Notes under the pieces: model-generated
Database searches by the model: none
What the model was told of the DNA's origin: nothing
The model's input: the letters and a program-made list of their open reading frames with translations, nothing else
Shown here: positions 42,073 through 50,722 of the stretch, piece after piece
Layout of the letters: each line of letters starts with the position of its first letter
How positions within the stretch are numbered: the stretch's first letter is position 1
Origin: DATAOG01 sp963753685
Lineage (GTDB): Bacteria; Pseudomonadota; Alphaproteobacteria; Geminicoccales; Geminicoccaceae
Length of the DNA: 64,000 bases
Assembly: GCA_963753685.1 (NCBI GenBank)
Contig: CAVWDE010000020.1
Span: 248,001 to 312,000, forward strand
Direction of reading: 5' to 3'
Program-made: the position numbers and the translations under genes

Positions 42073-42256
42073 TGCAGCAAGGGACTGCGCTCTCGCAGAA
42101 CCTTGCCGCGGCGGGATTGGGCTCTGTCCCTGAAGAGGCCAGTCTCGTGCTTCAGGTGCGATGCCTGAAGCTTTGAGGATCGATGATCCTCACGTCTCCC
42201 AGACGTTAAGCCTCCCTGATGAACTCGCCGGGCCTTCGGGTCCGGCACTCTTTTTT
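42073..42256 (+). ncRNA. candidate structured small RNA, ~185 nt
   Basis: No protein gene explains this segment, but it is full of strong nested stems. H1: GCAAGG/CCTTGC (42077-42082, 42101-42106) enclosing CTGCG/CGCAG with a 4-base loop. H2: GCTTCAGG/CCTGAAGC (42149-42156, 42164-42171). H3: GAGGATC/GATCCTC (42175-42181, 42185-42191). H4: ACGTCT/AGACGT (42192-42197, 42201-42206). It then ends in a canonical intrinsic terminator. It does not match rnpB, SRP RNA, tmRNA or a riboswitch core that I know. It could be a trans-acting RNA or a leader of the dioxygenase gene 350 bases downstream. Confidence 0.6.
42227..42256 (+). terminator. intrinsic terminator with UUCG tetraloop
   Basis: 8-bp stem GCCGGGCC/GGTCCGGC (one G-U pair; 42227-42234, 42239-42246), loop TTCG, followed by ACTCTTTTTT. 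The best terminator in the window. It is 250 bases after the LysR stop, too far to be a simple lysR terminator, which supports a separate RNA gene. Confidence 0.88.
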
Positions 42257-42607
42257 GAATTCAAGGTGCAGGATTTTTAGGCGACCCTCCTTGAGAGGTC
42301 AAGGGGCAAATTGATGAACTTCTTGCGCTCGGCTCAACCGATCTGTCACCGGTCCACGACCTTGTCGGCCAGTCCCGGCGCACCGAAGATCTGGTCGGAG
42401 CGTCCTCGAGTCCCAGGTCAAGACCAGCCGCGAAGGTGCACTCACCGCATGACAATCGAGGCGGGATAGCGCGACCATTCGGGCGCCGGGCCCAAGCCGG
42501 TCAAGCGACCGCTCGACGTCGCTGAGCTTCGATCGTTCTTAACACCAGTGTGCTAGGCCAGTGGTACAGCTTCGGCAGCTGCTCGACATGCTGCTCAAGG
42601 AGCCGGC

Positions 42608-43444
42608 ATGGACTGCACATATCTCGATCACTACCGGGACCTCGGTTACGCCGTCGTCAAGGGCGTGTTTGCGGCCGCCGAGGTTCAGGAGCTGAGCGAC
42701 GCCTTCGATCGGGTGTACGCCCGCGGGCTCGGCCACCGGGCGAGCTTTCGCCATCAGAACGTCCTGTTCCGGCTGGCCGACGATCGCAGGCTCGGCCGGA
42801 TCGTCCGCATGGTGCAATGGCCGGCCTATTTCGAGCCGGTGCTGGCGCGCTGCCGGACCGATCCGCGGATGCTCGAGATCCTGGCGCCGCTGCTCGGCGA
42901 CAACCTGAAGCAGATCATCAACCAGATGCACTGGAAGCCGCCCGGCGCCGAGGCGGTCGAGTTCGGCTATCACCAGGACATCGGCTTCCGCCGGCCGCGG
43001 GCGGCCTACCGCGAGCCCGCGACCTCCTACGTCCAGACCGGCATCGCGATCGACCCGCATCGCCCCGACAACGGCGCCATGACCGTGCTCCCGGGCAGCC
43101 ACAAGCTCGGCGAGCTGGGTTTCAGCGGCGCGTCGCGGGTCATGGACCGCGCGCTCAACGACGACCATCTGCGCGCGTTCGGGCTCGACCCGGCGGCCAA
43201 GGTCGATCTGGTCCTCGAGCCGGGCGATGTGGCGCTGTGGCATCTGAACCTGATCCACGGCTCGGGGTCGAACCGCGCCGCGGGCGATCGGCGCTTCTAT
43301 CTGAACGGTTACGTGATCGCGCAGAACTGCGACCGGGGCGAATGGGCGTTCCGCGACGGCGAGCCGTGCGCGCTCGGCGAGCCGCAGCTGGTCCACTACG
43401 AGGATCTCCACCGCCGCCCCGAGCCGCACTACCTGGAACCCTGA
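42608..43444 (+). CDS. phytanoyl-CoA dioxygenase family protein
   Basis: 278 aa Fe(II)/2-oxoglutarate oxygenase. The facial triad is visible: His and Asp in FGYHQDIGF (residues ~121-129) and the distal His in LIHGSGSNRA; the 2-oxoglutarate-binding Arg is likely in DRRFYLNGYV. PHRPDNGAMTVLPGSHKLGE is the family's core strand-turn. CAAGGAG precedes ATG 42608. Monocistronic. The substrate (a fatty acid, amine, phosphonate or similar) cannot be told from sequence. Confidence 0.88.
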   Translation: MDCTYLDHYRDLGYAVVKGVFAAAEVQELSDAFDRVYARGLGHRASFRHQNVLFRLADDRRLGRIVRMVQWPAYFEPVLARCRTDPRMLEILAPLLGDNLKQIINQMHWKPPGAEAVEFGYHQDIGFRRPRAAYREPATSYVQTGIAIDPHRPDNGAMTVLPGSHKLGELGFSGASRVMDRALNDDHLRAFGLDPAAKVDLVLEPGDVALWHLNLIHGSGSNRAAGDRRFYLNGYVIAQNCDRGEWAFRDGEPCALGEPQLVHYEDLHRRPEPHYLEP

Positions 43445-43618
43445 GCGTCCGCGCGGATCGTCGTGATCGTCGTGATCGTCGCGCCATGCTCCGAGCAGTC
43501 GTGCGCGCCCGGCAGCTCGCGATCTCCGCCCGGCGTACGGTCGTCTCCGCGGTCCCGGTCAAGCCCGACCGCGGGCCCCGCTAACCCGCATTCTTCACCC
43601 CATCAGGTGGCTTGAGCT

Positions 43619-43740
43619 CGGGCAAGGCGAAGTCCCCGATTCTGCGGCGCGGCCGAGGTGGCCTCCTGAACACACTGCTTGTCGCCGAGGCCCGGCAAGT
43701 TGAGGAAACTGCCGCTTCCGGCTGGCTCTTGCAAAACCTG
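43619..43740. repeat. diverged intergenic repeat, copy A
   Basis: Shares with 44317-44433 an ordered series of blocks: GGGCAAGGC, CGGCCGAG-TGGCCT, ACACTGC, and TTCCGGCTGG-TCT, with small gaps between. Same orientation. The similarity is by eye and imperfect. Confidence 0.5.
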
Positions 43741-43749
43741 TAATACCGA

Positions 43750-43775
43750 GCGCAGAAAGTCCTGACTTTCTGCGC
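43750..43775. repeat. perfect 26-base hairpin
   Basis: GCGCAGAAAGT / ACTTTCTGCGC, 11 bp around CCTG (43750-43775). No T-run on either side, so not a standard terminator. It lies immediately after repeat copy A. Confidence 0.75.
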
Positions 43776-43860
43776 TTGGTCTGCGCGCCCGGGTTGGCGG
43801 GCGGCGGGCGCGCCCCGCGAAGGTGAAGACTTGGCGGGAACCATATAAGAAAGGGGGTCA

Positions 43861-43895
43861 AACCTGACCGCGGACCGCGTCGAACCTGACCGCGG
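43861..43895. repeat. paired direct repeat AACCTGACCGCGG
   Basis: Two exact 13-base copies at 43861-43873 and 43883-43895, followed by GGTCTGACCC. The GGGGTCA...TGACC context resembles REP-type palindromes. Confidence 0.6.
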
Positions 43896-44316
43896 GGCCG
43901 GTCGGGTCTGACCCATGGCCGGCGGGGGCAGCGTCCTCGCGATCGGGCCGGCCGCGAGCGTCCGTCACGGTCCGGCGGCAAGGCCGCAGATCGAAACGGC
44001 GACCTCAGCTCGTAACCGAACATTAACGATTGCGCGTTAACCTCGTCTTCGGGTGGTCCATGGGACCCTGGGACTCCGCGCCGCCAGCCGGTTCGGCAGC
44101 GGCAGACTCCCGGGTCGCACGGACCACCGGGCAAGGTCCAGGTCAGGGGCAATGGTGGATGAAAGGTCAACAGCACGTTGACGAAGTCTTTGACTCCAAA
44201 CTCGGACACTACACGTTGTGGTCACGCTCAAGGAGTAATTCGACATAGGGTAATCCATCCGCTGCAAACCGACTTCGTCAACGGGCTGTTAACCCCGCCA
44301 TTTCTGGCTCGCGCTT

Positions 44317-44433
44317 GGGCAAGGCTACGCCCGGCCTCGATAGGACGGCCGAGCTGGCCTTTCCAAAACACTGCGTTGCCGCCAGCCTGTGGCAGGCTGG
44401 GGGATGCCGCAGTTTCCGGCTGGTTCTGGCCAA
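44317..44433. repeat. diverged intergenic repeat, copy B
   Basis: Second copy of the sequence at 43619-43740. It contains an 8-bp stem CCAGCCTG/CAGGCTGG with loop TGG (44382-44400) that is weaker in copy A. Confidence 0.5.
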
Positions 44434-44595
44434 CGGGTGAGAAGTGCGGGAGGAGGGGACGGCACGGGCTTGAACTGAGCATTCGGGTTTTCCGAGAGGC
44501 CGCGCGGCACGCGCGGTGAGCCCCAAACGATGGGGCGGGGACTCGGCGCTGGCCAGGGAATCAGACCTGCCGCGCGTTGGGCACCAAGGTGGCGC

Positions 44596-46818
44596 TCAGC
44601 CGGTGAAGCGGTTGGTGCGCGGGAAGCCGTGCGGGGCCATGCGGCCGGCCTGGCCGCGGCGGCCGAGCCAGGGCGTGAGGTCGGTGACCGTCCGCGTGCC
44701 CTTGCCGCCTTGCCAGCTGAGGCCGTCCTCGAGGCGCAGCACCAAGGCGTCGGCGAGCTCGCCGTCCCGGTAGCGCTGCAGCAGGACGCCCTTGCCGCGG
44801 CTCATCACCGGCAGCTCGTCGAGCCGGAAGATCAACAGCTTGCGGTTGGAGCCCACGGTCGCGACGTGGTCGCCCTCGGCCGGTACCGCGACCGCGAGAC
44901 GCTCGCCCTCGTCGAGGTTGAAGACCTGCTTGCCGGCCCGGGTCTGGGCGGCGATCGCCTGCTCCTCGGCGACGAAGCCGCGCGCCGAGGTGGACGCCAG
45001 CAGCAGCTTGCCGTCCGGCCGGTGGACCGCGAGCCGGACCGGCTCGGCGCCCTGGGCGAGATCGATCTGCAGGCGCAGGGGCTCGCCCTGGCCGCGGCCG
45101 CCCGGCAGGCGCTCGACCGGCAACAGGTAGCCGCGGCCGTCGCTGCTGATCAGCAGCAGCTTGTCGGTGGTCTCGGCCTTGAGCACGAACTGGGCGCCGT
45201 CGCCTTCCTTGTACTTGAGCTCGGCCTCGTCCTCGAGATGGCCGCGCAGCACCCGCAGCCAGCCCTGGCGCGAGCAGACCACGGTCACCGGCTGGCGCTC
45301 GACCGGCTCCTCGAGGGCCTCGTCATCGATCACCGGCAATTCGCCCAGGCTGGTGCGCCGGCGCCCGAGCGGGCCGTCGCCGAATTTTTCCCGAACCTCC
45401 TCGATCTCCACTTTGAGGGTCGCGCGGCGCCGGCTCTCGTCCTTCAACAGGCGCTCGAGCTCCCGCTGCTCGGCCTTGAGCTGGCGCTCCTCCTTGACCA
45501 GCGCCTGCTCCTCGAGCCGGCGCAAGTTGCGCAGGCGCATGTTCAAGATCGCCTCGGCCTGGCGCTCCGAGAGCTCGAAGGTGCGCATCAGCTCGGCCTT
45601 GGGCTCGTCCTCCTCGCGGATGATGCGGATCACCTCATCGAGGTTGAGATAGGCGATCCGGTAGGCGCCGAGCACCTCCAGGCGGTCCAGGATCCTGGCG
45701 AGGCGATGGCGCGAGCGCCGGATCAGCACCACCATCCGATGCTCGAGGAAGGCGCGCAGGACCTGGCGCAGGCTCATCACCCGGGGCACGCCCTCGGCGT
45801 CCAGGACGTTGAGGTTGAGGGCGAGGCGGACCTCGAGCTCGGTCAGCCGGAACATCTGCTCCATCAGGAGCTCGGCCGGCACGGTGCGCGCGCGCGGCAC
45901 CAGGACGAGGCGCACCGCTTCCGCGGACTCGTCGCGCACGTCGGCCAGCAGCGGCAGCTTGCGCAGCGCCAAGAGCTCGGCGATCCGCTCGATCAGCCGC
46001 CCCTTGGGCACCTGGTAGGGGATCTCGGTGACGATCACCTGGTACTGGCCGTGGCCCTGATCCTCGCGCTGCCAGCGGGCGCGCAGGCGGAGGCTGCCGC
46101 GGCCGGTCCGGTACGCCTCGACGACCGAGGGCCAGGGCTCGACCAGGACGCCGCCGGTCGGCAGGTCCGGGCCCCGGACGTGCTCGAGCAGCGCTTCGTT
46201 GGACGCCTCGGGATCGTCGAGCAGATGGCTGAGCGCCAGGCAGAGCTCGCCCGCGTTGTGCGGCGGCACATTGGTCGCCATGCCGACCGCGATGCCGCTG
46301 GTGCCGTTGGCGAGCAGGTTGGGGAAGGCCGCCGGCAGCACGACCGGCTCCTCGTCGCTGCCGTCGTAGGTCGGCCGGAAGTCGACGGTGTCCTGGTCGA
46401 TGCCGTCCAAGAGGGCGCGCGCGACCGCGGTCAGGCGCGCCTCGGTGTAGCGCATGGCGGCGGCGTTATCGCCGTCGACGTTGCCGAAGTTGCCCTGGCC
46501 GTCGACCAGCGGATAGCGCTGGGCGAACTCCTGGGCGAGGCGGACCATGGCGTCGTAGATCGCGACCTCGCCGTGGGGGTGGTACTTGCCGATCACGTCG
46601 CCGACCACGCGGGCGCATTTCTTGTAGCCGGCGTCGGGGTCGAGCCGGAGCTTGAGCATGGCGTAGAGGACGCGGCGCTGGACCGGCTTCAGGCCGTCGC
46701 GCACGTCGGGCAGCGAGCGCGCGGTGATGGTCGAGAGGGCGTAGGCGAGATAGCGCTTGCTGAGCGCGTCGGCGAACGGGATCGGCAGGGTTGCGGGCGG
46801 TGCGGGCAGGCCGGGCAT
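44596..46818 (-). CDS. parC: DNA topoisomerase IV subunit A
   Basis: 740 aa, decatenates daughter chromosomes with ParE. Catalytic Tyr in AAAMRYTEARL; breakage-reunion core with DGLKPVQRRVLYAML; long coiled-coil gate; six-bladed C-terminal domain with GKGVLLQRYRDGELADALVL. The quinolone-determining stretch reads GKYHPHGEVAIYDAM, with Glu-Val where E. coli ParC has Asp-Ser. ATG 46818 lies 6 bases from the recO stop. Last gene of the folK-to-parC block. Confidence 0.96.
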   Translation of the reverse strand: MPGLPAPPATLPIPFADALSKRYLAYALSTITARSLPDVRDGLKPVQRRVLYAMLKLRLDPDAGYKKCARVVGDVIGKYHPHGEVAIYDAMVRLAQEFAQRYPLVDGQGNFGNVDGDNAAAMRYTEARLTAVARALLDGIDQDTVDFRPTYDGSDEEPVVLPAAFPNLLANGTSGIAVGMATNVPPHNAGELCLALSHLLDDPEASNEALLEHVRGPDLPTGGVLVEPWPSVVEAYRTGRGSLRLRARWQREDQGHGQYQVIVTEIPYQVPKGRLIERIAELLALRKLPLLADVRDESAEAVRLVLVPRARTVPAELLMEQMFRLTELEVRLALNLNVLDAEGVPRVMSLRQVLRAFLEHRMVVLIRRSRHRLARILDRLEVLGAYRIAYLNLDEVIRIIREEDEPKAELMRTFELSERQAEAILNMRLRNLRRLEEQALVKEERQLKAEQRELERLLKDESRRRATLKVEIEEVREKFGDGPLGRRRTSLGELPVIDDEALEEPVERQPVTVVCSRQGWLRVLRGHLEDEAELKYKEGDGAQFVLKAETTDKLLLISSDGRGYLLPVERLPGGRGQGEPLRLQIDLAQGAEPVRLAVHRPDGKLLLASTSARGFVAEEQAIAAQTRAGKQVFNLDEGERLAVAVPAEGDHVATVGSNRKLLIFRLDELPVMSRGKGVLLQRYRDGELADALVLRLEDGLSWQGGKGTRTVTDLTPWLGRRGQAGRMAPHGFPRTNRFTG

Positions 46819-46824
46819 GATCCC

Positions 46825-47565
46825 TCACGCGGCTGGCGAGCCGGCGGCGGTGTCGGCGAGCCGGCGCAGCAGCCGCTCGCGCGCCGCCGGCATGGGGCGC
46901 TCGCTAGCATCGAACAGATGGCGGCGCAAGAACGCGCCGGTCAGGCGCAGGCCGGCCCGGAGCTGCGCCGGATCGGCCGGCGCGGGCGCGAGCAGGAAGG
47001 CGGGCAGGGGCAAGAGCCGGTCGGCGTAGACGCCCGCCCCGGTGCGGCTCACGGCGCGGCCGGAGCGCGGCGAGACGTAGATCAGCTCGGCCGTCTCCCC
47101 GGTCACCGCGCAGGCGCCGAGGTCGAGCCCGAAGCCGAGCTCGGCGAGCAGGTCAAGCTCGAAGCGGACATAGCGCTGCAGCCAATCGTCATGATCAGGT
47201 AGACACTCAATAAGATCAGAGAACGCTTTGTAAAGTATGGGATGGGGATCGCGTTCGGGCAAGCCTGCCTCGAGCAGGGCGCAGGCCGCGCCGAGCCCCT
47301 CGAGGCGCAGGGGATCATCGAGCAGCCGGGCCGCGACCGCGGCCTCGAGCTCGGCGCTGAAGCTGCCGAGCTGCTCGGGCAGCCGCGCCCGCCAGGTCAC
47401 GCGCAGGCGGTTGCCGGGCTCGAAGACCGGGCGCGCCCGGCGCCCGGCACCGCCCCGCACCAGGCCGGCGTGGCGGCCGTGGCCGGCGGTGAACAGGCTG
47501 ACCACGGCCGAGCTCTCGCCGTGCCGGCGCGCGGCCAGCACCACGCCCTCGTCCTCCCACTGCAT
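46825..47565 (-). CDS. recO: DNA repair protein RecO
   Basis: 246 aa, loads RecA on SSB-coated DNA with RecR. N-terminal OB fold MQWEDEGVVLAARRHGESSA then VVSLFTAGHGRHAGLVRGG; helical C-terminal domain with LLAELGFGLDLGACAVTGET. The fourth-Cys zinc site seen in some RecO proteins is not evident. ATG 47565 is 5 bases after the era stop. A patch around 47180-47240 is AT-richer than the rest of the gene. Confidence 0.93.
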   Translation of the reverse strand: MQWEDEGVVLAARRHGESSAVVSLFTAGHGRHAGLVRGGAGRRARPVFEPGNRLRVTWRARLPEQLGSFSAELEAAVAARLLDDPLRLEGLGAACALLEAGLPERDPHPILYKAFSDLIECLPDHDDWLQRYVRFELDLLAELGFGLDLGACAVTGETAELIYVSPRSGRAVSRTGAGVYADRLLPLPAFLLAPAPADPAQLRAGLRLTGAFLRRHLFDASERPMPAARERLLRRLADTAAGSPAA

Positions 47566-47570
47566 GCGCG

Positions 47571-48494
47571 TCAGGCCGGATAGTCGATGCCGAGCTCCCG
47601 ATAGCGCTCGGGATCCTCGGTCCACCGCTCGCGCACCTTGACGTACAGGAACAGGTGCACGCGGGTCGCCAGCATCTGCTCCAGCTCCTGGCGCGCGGCC
47701 TGGCCGACCGCCTTGATCTGGTGGCCGCCCTTGCCGAGCAGGATCGCCTTCTGGCTCGGCCGCTGGACGTAGATCGTCTGGTCGATCCGGATCTCCGAGC
47801 CGTCCGCGGCGGCCGCCCAGCTCTCGGTCTCGACGGTCAGGCTGTAGGGCAGCTCCTGATGCAGCTGGCGGAACAGCTGCTCGCGGGTGATCTCGGCCGC
47901 CATCGCGCGCTGGGACAGATCCGAGAGCTGGTCCTCCGGAAACAGCCAGGGCCCTTCGGGCAGCACCTCGAGCAGCCAGGCCAGGAGGTCCTCGCAGCCG
48001 TCGCCGGTCAGCGCCGAGATGATGAACACCCGCTCGAACAGGCCGGTCCGGTCGAGCTCCCGGATCAGCGGCAGGGTCTTGGGCGGCGCCACCAGATCGA
48101 GCTTGTTGATCACGAGGATGGCTTTGCTGCGGCGCGCGCGCAGGCCGTCCAGGATCAGCCTGGTATCGGCGTCGAGGCCGCGGCGCGCATCGACCACGAG
48201 CAGCCGCAGATCGGCGTCCTCGGCGCCGCGCCAGGCGGCCCGCACCAGCGCCCGCTCGAGCGGCCGGCCCGGGCGGGCGGCGAAAATCCCGGGCGTGTCG
48301 ACGAACACCAGCTGGGCGGCGCCCTGGACCGTGATGCCGAGGATCCGCCGGCGCGTGGTCTGGACCTTGGGCGTGACGATCGACACCTTGGTGCCGACCA
48401 GCCGGTTGAGCAGGGTCGACTTGCCGACGTTGGGCGCGCCGAGCAGGGCGACAAAGCCGCAGCGCGTCGACGCGGGCGGCTCGCCCTCAGCCAT
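47571..48494 (-). CDS. era: GTPase Era
   Basis: 307 aa, binds 16S rRNA and assists 30S maturation. G1 LGAPNVGKSTLLNRL, G2/switch TTRRRILG, G3 VDTPGIF, G4 NKLD, then the C-terminal KH domain with QKAILLGKGGHQIKAVGQAA. Start ATG 48494 overlaps the rnc stop by 8 bases (ATGGCTGA). The frame is open upstream to 48797 but there it is a shadow of rnc. Confidence 0.95.
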   Translation of the reverse strand: MAEGEPPASTRCGFVALLGAPNVGKSTLLNRLVGTKVSIVTPKVQTTRRRILGITVQGAAQLVFVDTPGIFAARPGRPLERALVRAAWRGAEDADLRLLVVDARRGLDADTRLILDGLRARRSKAILVINKLDLVAPPKTLPLIRELDRTGLFERVFIISALTGDGCEDLLAWLLEVLPEGPWLFPEDQLSDLSQRAMAAEITREQLFRQLHQELPYSLTVETESWAAAADGSEIRIDQTIYVQRPSQKAILLGKGGHQIKAVGQAARQELEQMLATRVHLFLYVKVRERWTEDPERYRELGIDYPA

Positions 48495-49257
48495 CGGTCG
48501 CCTCGCGCTCGGTGAGCGCATCCAGCAGGCGCGCCGCCGCCGCCCGTTCGGCCGCCTGCTTGGAGCCCGCGGCCGCGGTCGCGAGCGGCAGGTCGCCGAC
48601 CTGCACGCTGACCTCGAAGCGTGGCTGGTGTGCTGGTCCGGCCACCTCGACCACGCGATAGGCCGGCAGACCCAGGCCGTGGCCCTGCGCCCATTCCTGG
48701 AGCATGGTCTTGGGATCTTGGGGCGGCGCCTGCATCCCCTCAAGGCGCGGGCCGAAGTAGCGGGTGATGAACGCCGCGGCCGGTGCCAGTCCGCCATCGA
48801 GAAAGAGCGCCCCGATCAACGCCTCGAGGCCATTGGCAAGGGTCGCGGGCTTGCTCCGTCCGCCGTTGTCAGCCTCGCCGCGGTCCAGCACCAGGCAGTC
48901 GCCGAGCCCGAGCTCGAGCGCGACCTCGGCAAGGGTCGCTCCCTGCACCAGGACCGCGAGCCGACGCGTCAGACCACCCTCGGGCTCCCTGGCAAAGCGC
49001 CGGATCAGCAGCTCGGCGATCACCAGGCCGAGCACCCGGTCGCCGAGGAACTCCAGGCGCTCGTTGCTATGCTGGACGCGCCGGCCGCGGCCGGCGGCGC
49101 TGCTGTGGGTCAAGGCCTCGCGCAGCAGCGCCGGCTTTGCAAACCGGTGACCGATCCTGTGCTCGAGCCCGGCCGCCGCCGGCAGCGCGCCGCCTACTCG
49201 ATCAGGTGGAACAGCCGGCGGAAGCGGATCGCGGCAGGCCAGTTCCAGATCTCCCAC
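48487..49257 (-). CDS. rnc: ribonuclease III
   Basis: Cleaves double-stranded RNA in rRNA processing. Signature NERLEFLGDRVLGLVIAELL, catalytic NGLEALIGALFLDGG, and a C-terminal dsRNA-binding domain (DPKTMLQEWAQGHGLGLPAY). The start is unclear. The conserved part begins at LEHRIGHRFAKPALLREALT (~49170), but no ATG, GTG or TTG lies between the lepB stop and there. GTG 49257, given here, overlaps lepB by 64 bases; a CTG at 49185 would give the usual length (~232 aa). Confidence 0.92.
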   Translation of the reverse strand: MGDLELACRDPLPPAVPPDRVGGALPAAAGLEHRIGHRFAKPALLREALTHSSAAGRGRRVQHSNERLEFLGDRVLGLVIAELLIRRFAREPEGGLTRRLAVLVQGATLAEVALELGLGDCLVLDRGEADNGGRSKPATLANGLEALIGALFLDGGLAPAAAFITRYFGPRLEGMQAPPQDPKTMLQEWAQGHGLGLPAYRVVEVAGPAHQPRFEVSVQVGDLPLATAAAGSKQAAERAAAARLLDALTEREATDG

Positions 49258-49952
49258 AGCCGGGCGCTCCCGTTGGTCGAGAAGAAGATGATCTCGGCGC
49301 GCCCGATCAGGTTCTCGACCGGGATGAAGCCGACATTGTCGACCCGGCTGTCGAGCGAGTTGTCGCGATTGTCGCCCATCGCGAACACATGGTCGGCGGG
49401 CACCTCGTAGACCCGGGTGTTGTCGAGCGAGCCGTGGGTCGTGATGTCGAGCACGGTGTAGCTGCGGCCGCCGGGCAGGGTCTCGCGGTAGCGCGGCACC
49501 GGTCCGCTGCTGGTGCCGTCGTCGTCGTAGAAATCCTCGAGCCGCACCCGGTCGACCGGCTCGCCATTGATGTACAGGATGTCGTCCTTGACCTGGATCT
49601 TGTCGCCGGGCAGGCCGATGATCCGCTTGATGTAGTCGGTCCGATTGTCCGAGGGCAGCTTGAACACCACGACGTCGCCGCGCTGTGGCATGTGCTCGTT
49701 GATCCGACCGTCGAACAGCGGCAGGCTGAACGGCAGCGAATATTTGCTGTAGCCGTAGGCCATCTTGGACACGAACAGGTAGTCGCCGACCAAAAGGGTC
49801 GGCTTCATCGAGCCCGAGGGAATGTTGAACGGCTCGTAGAGGAAGGTCCGGACCGCGAGCGCGATCAGGACCGCATAGATCAGGGTGCGCGCGGTTTCCC
49901 AGAAGCCCTTGGACCGGCTGCGCGCGATCGCCAGATGCTTTCTCACGGCCAT
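49194..49952 (-). CDS. lepB: signal peptidase I
   Basis: 252 aa inner-membrane protease removing signal peptides. One N-terminal transmembrane segment (residues ~20-38, ARTLIYAVLIALAVRTFLYE), catalytic Ser in NIPSGSMKPTLLVGDYLFVS, catalytic Lys in TDYIKRIIGLPGDKI, and box E GDNRDNSLDSR. ATG 49952. lepB-rnc-era is the standard alphaproteobacterial order. Confidence 0.96.
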   Translation of the reverse strand: MAVRKHLAIARSRSKGFWETARTLIYAVLIALAVRTFLYEPFNIPSGSMKPTLLVGDYLFVSKMAYGYSKYSLPFSLPLFDGRINEHMPQRGDVVVFKLPSDNRTDYIKRIIGLPGDKIQVKDDILYINGEPVDRVRLEDFYDDDGTSSGPVPRYRETLPGGRSYTVLDITTHGSLDNTRVYEVPADHVFAMGDNRDNSLDSRVDNVGFIPVENLIGRAEIIFFSTNGSARLWEIWNWPAAIRFRRLFHLIE

Positions 49953-50094
49953 GATTCGTGCACCAACAGGTTGCGTGCCCCGGCCGCAGGCGCCACGCCG
50001 AGAGCGTGATCGAGGAGCTGGCGAGCAATCGGCAACAGATCCTTCATCGCCGGACAGTAGCCAACGCGCCTGCGGACGTAAAGTGAACCCCCTG

Positions 50095-50526
50095 TCATCT
50101 GAGCGCGGTCACGGCAGCGCTCGCGGGCGCCGTCGCGACCGCGCTGATGATCACGACCGCATGCCCGAACGGCGGCTCGTCGGTCAGGCTGAGGTCGATG
50201 CAGGCGGTCATGCCGGTCGGCGTCAAGGCCGCCAGGCGCGCCGCGGCGCCGCCGGTCAGGTGCAGCAGCGGCTGGCCCGAGGGTCGGTTGTCGACGCCGA
50301 TGTCGCGCCAGTAGACGCCTTGCCGGAAGCCGGTGCCGAGCGCCTTGGCGCAGGCTTCCTTGGCGGCGTAGCGCTTGGCGTAGGCGGCCGCCCGGTCGAA
50401 CCGGCGCTCGGCCCGGGCGCGCTCGGCGGCGGTGAACACGCGGTCCACGAACCGTTCCCCGAAGCGCTCGAGGGTGCGCTCGATCCGGCGGATGTCGATC
50501 AGATCGGTCCCCACGCCCAGAATCAT
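50095..50526 (-). CDS. acpS: holo-[acyl-carrier-protein] synthase
   Basis: 143 aa, transfers 4'-phosphopantetheine from CoA to ACP. MILGVGTDLIDIRRIERTLE carries the Mg-binding Asp, and RYAAKEACAKALGTGF carries the catalytic Glu-Lys region. The C-terminal ~15 residues are Ala-rich and extend beyond the usual ~125-aa length. pdxJ, often just upstream, is absent here. Confidence 0.95.
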   Translation of the reverse strand: MILGVGTDLIDIRRIERTLERFGERFVDRVFTAAERARAERRFDRAAAYAKRYAAKEACAKALGTGFRQGVYWRDIGVDNRPSGQPLLHLTGGAAARLAALTPTGMTACIDLSLTDEPPFGHAVVIISAVATAPASAAVTALR

Positions 50527-50722
50527 CGTCTCCAGGCTTCCCCGGCGCCCACCGGTGACCCTCGGTGGTTGCGCGCGCGCGGCACGGGCCGATGCGGCGC
50601 CGGCCAGAGGGCGGCGCGTCCGGGCATCGCCGATCGTCGCGCAAAGGTCATCGCAGGGCTTCCCCGCAGGCTGAGGTGGCGGCCGGTTATAGGCGGCGCC
50701 GGTCGTGCTGACCAGAGTGAGA

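Larger units (their letters stand above)
43445..44595. other. gene-free repeat-rich region
   Basis: About 1.15 kb with no supported gene. It contains two diverged copies of a ~120-base sequence (43619-43740 and 44317-44433), a near-perfect 26-base hairpin, paired AACCTGACCGCGG repeats, and a short AT-rich patch near 44010-44040. Open frames inside lack third-position bias and ribosome-binding sites. It may be a graveyard of small repetitive elements, or contain unrecognised small RNAs. Confidence 0.5.

Noticed and set aside
49943..50047. 34-codon minus-strand frame (MKDLLPIARQLLDHALG...) overlapping the lepB start
   Set aside because: No ribosome-binding site, mixed codon bias and no family; it could be a leader peptide but the evidence is too thin.
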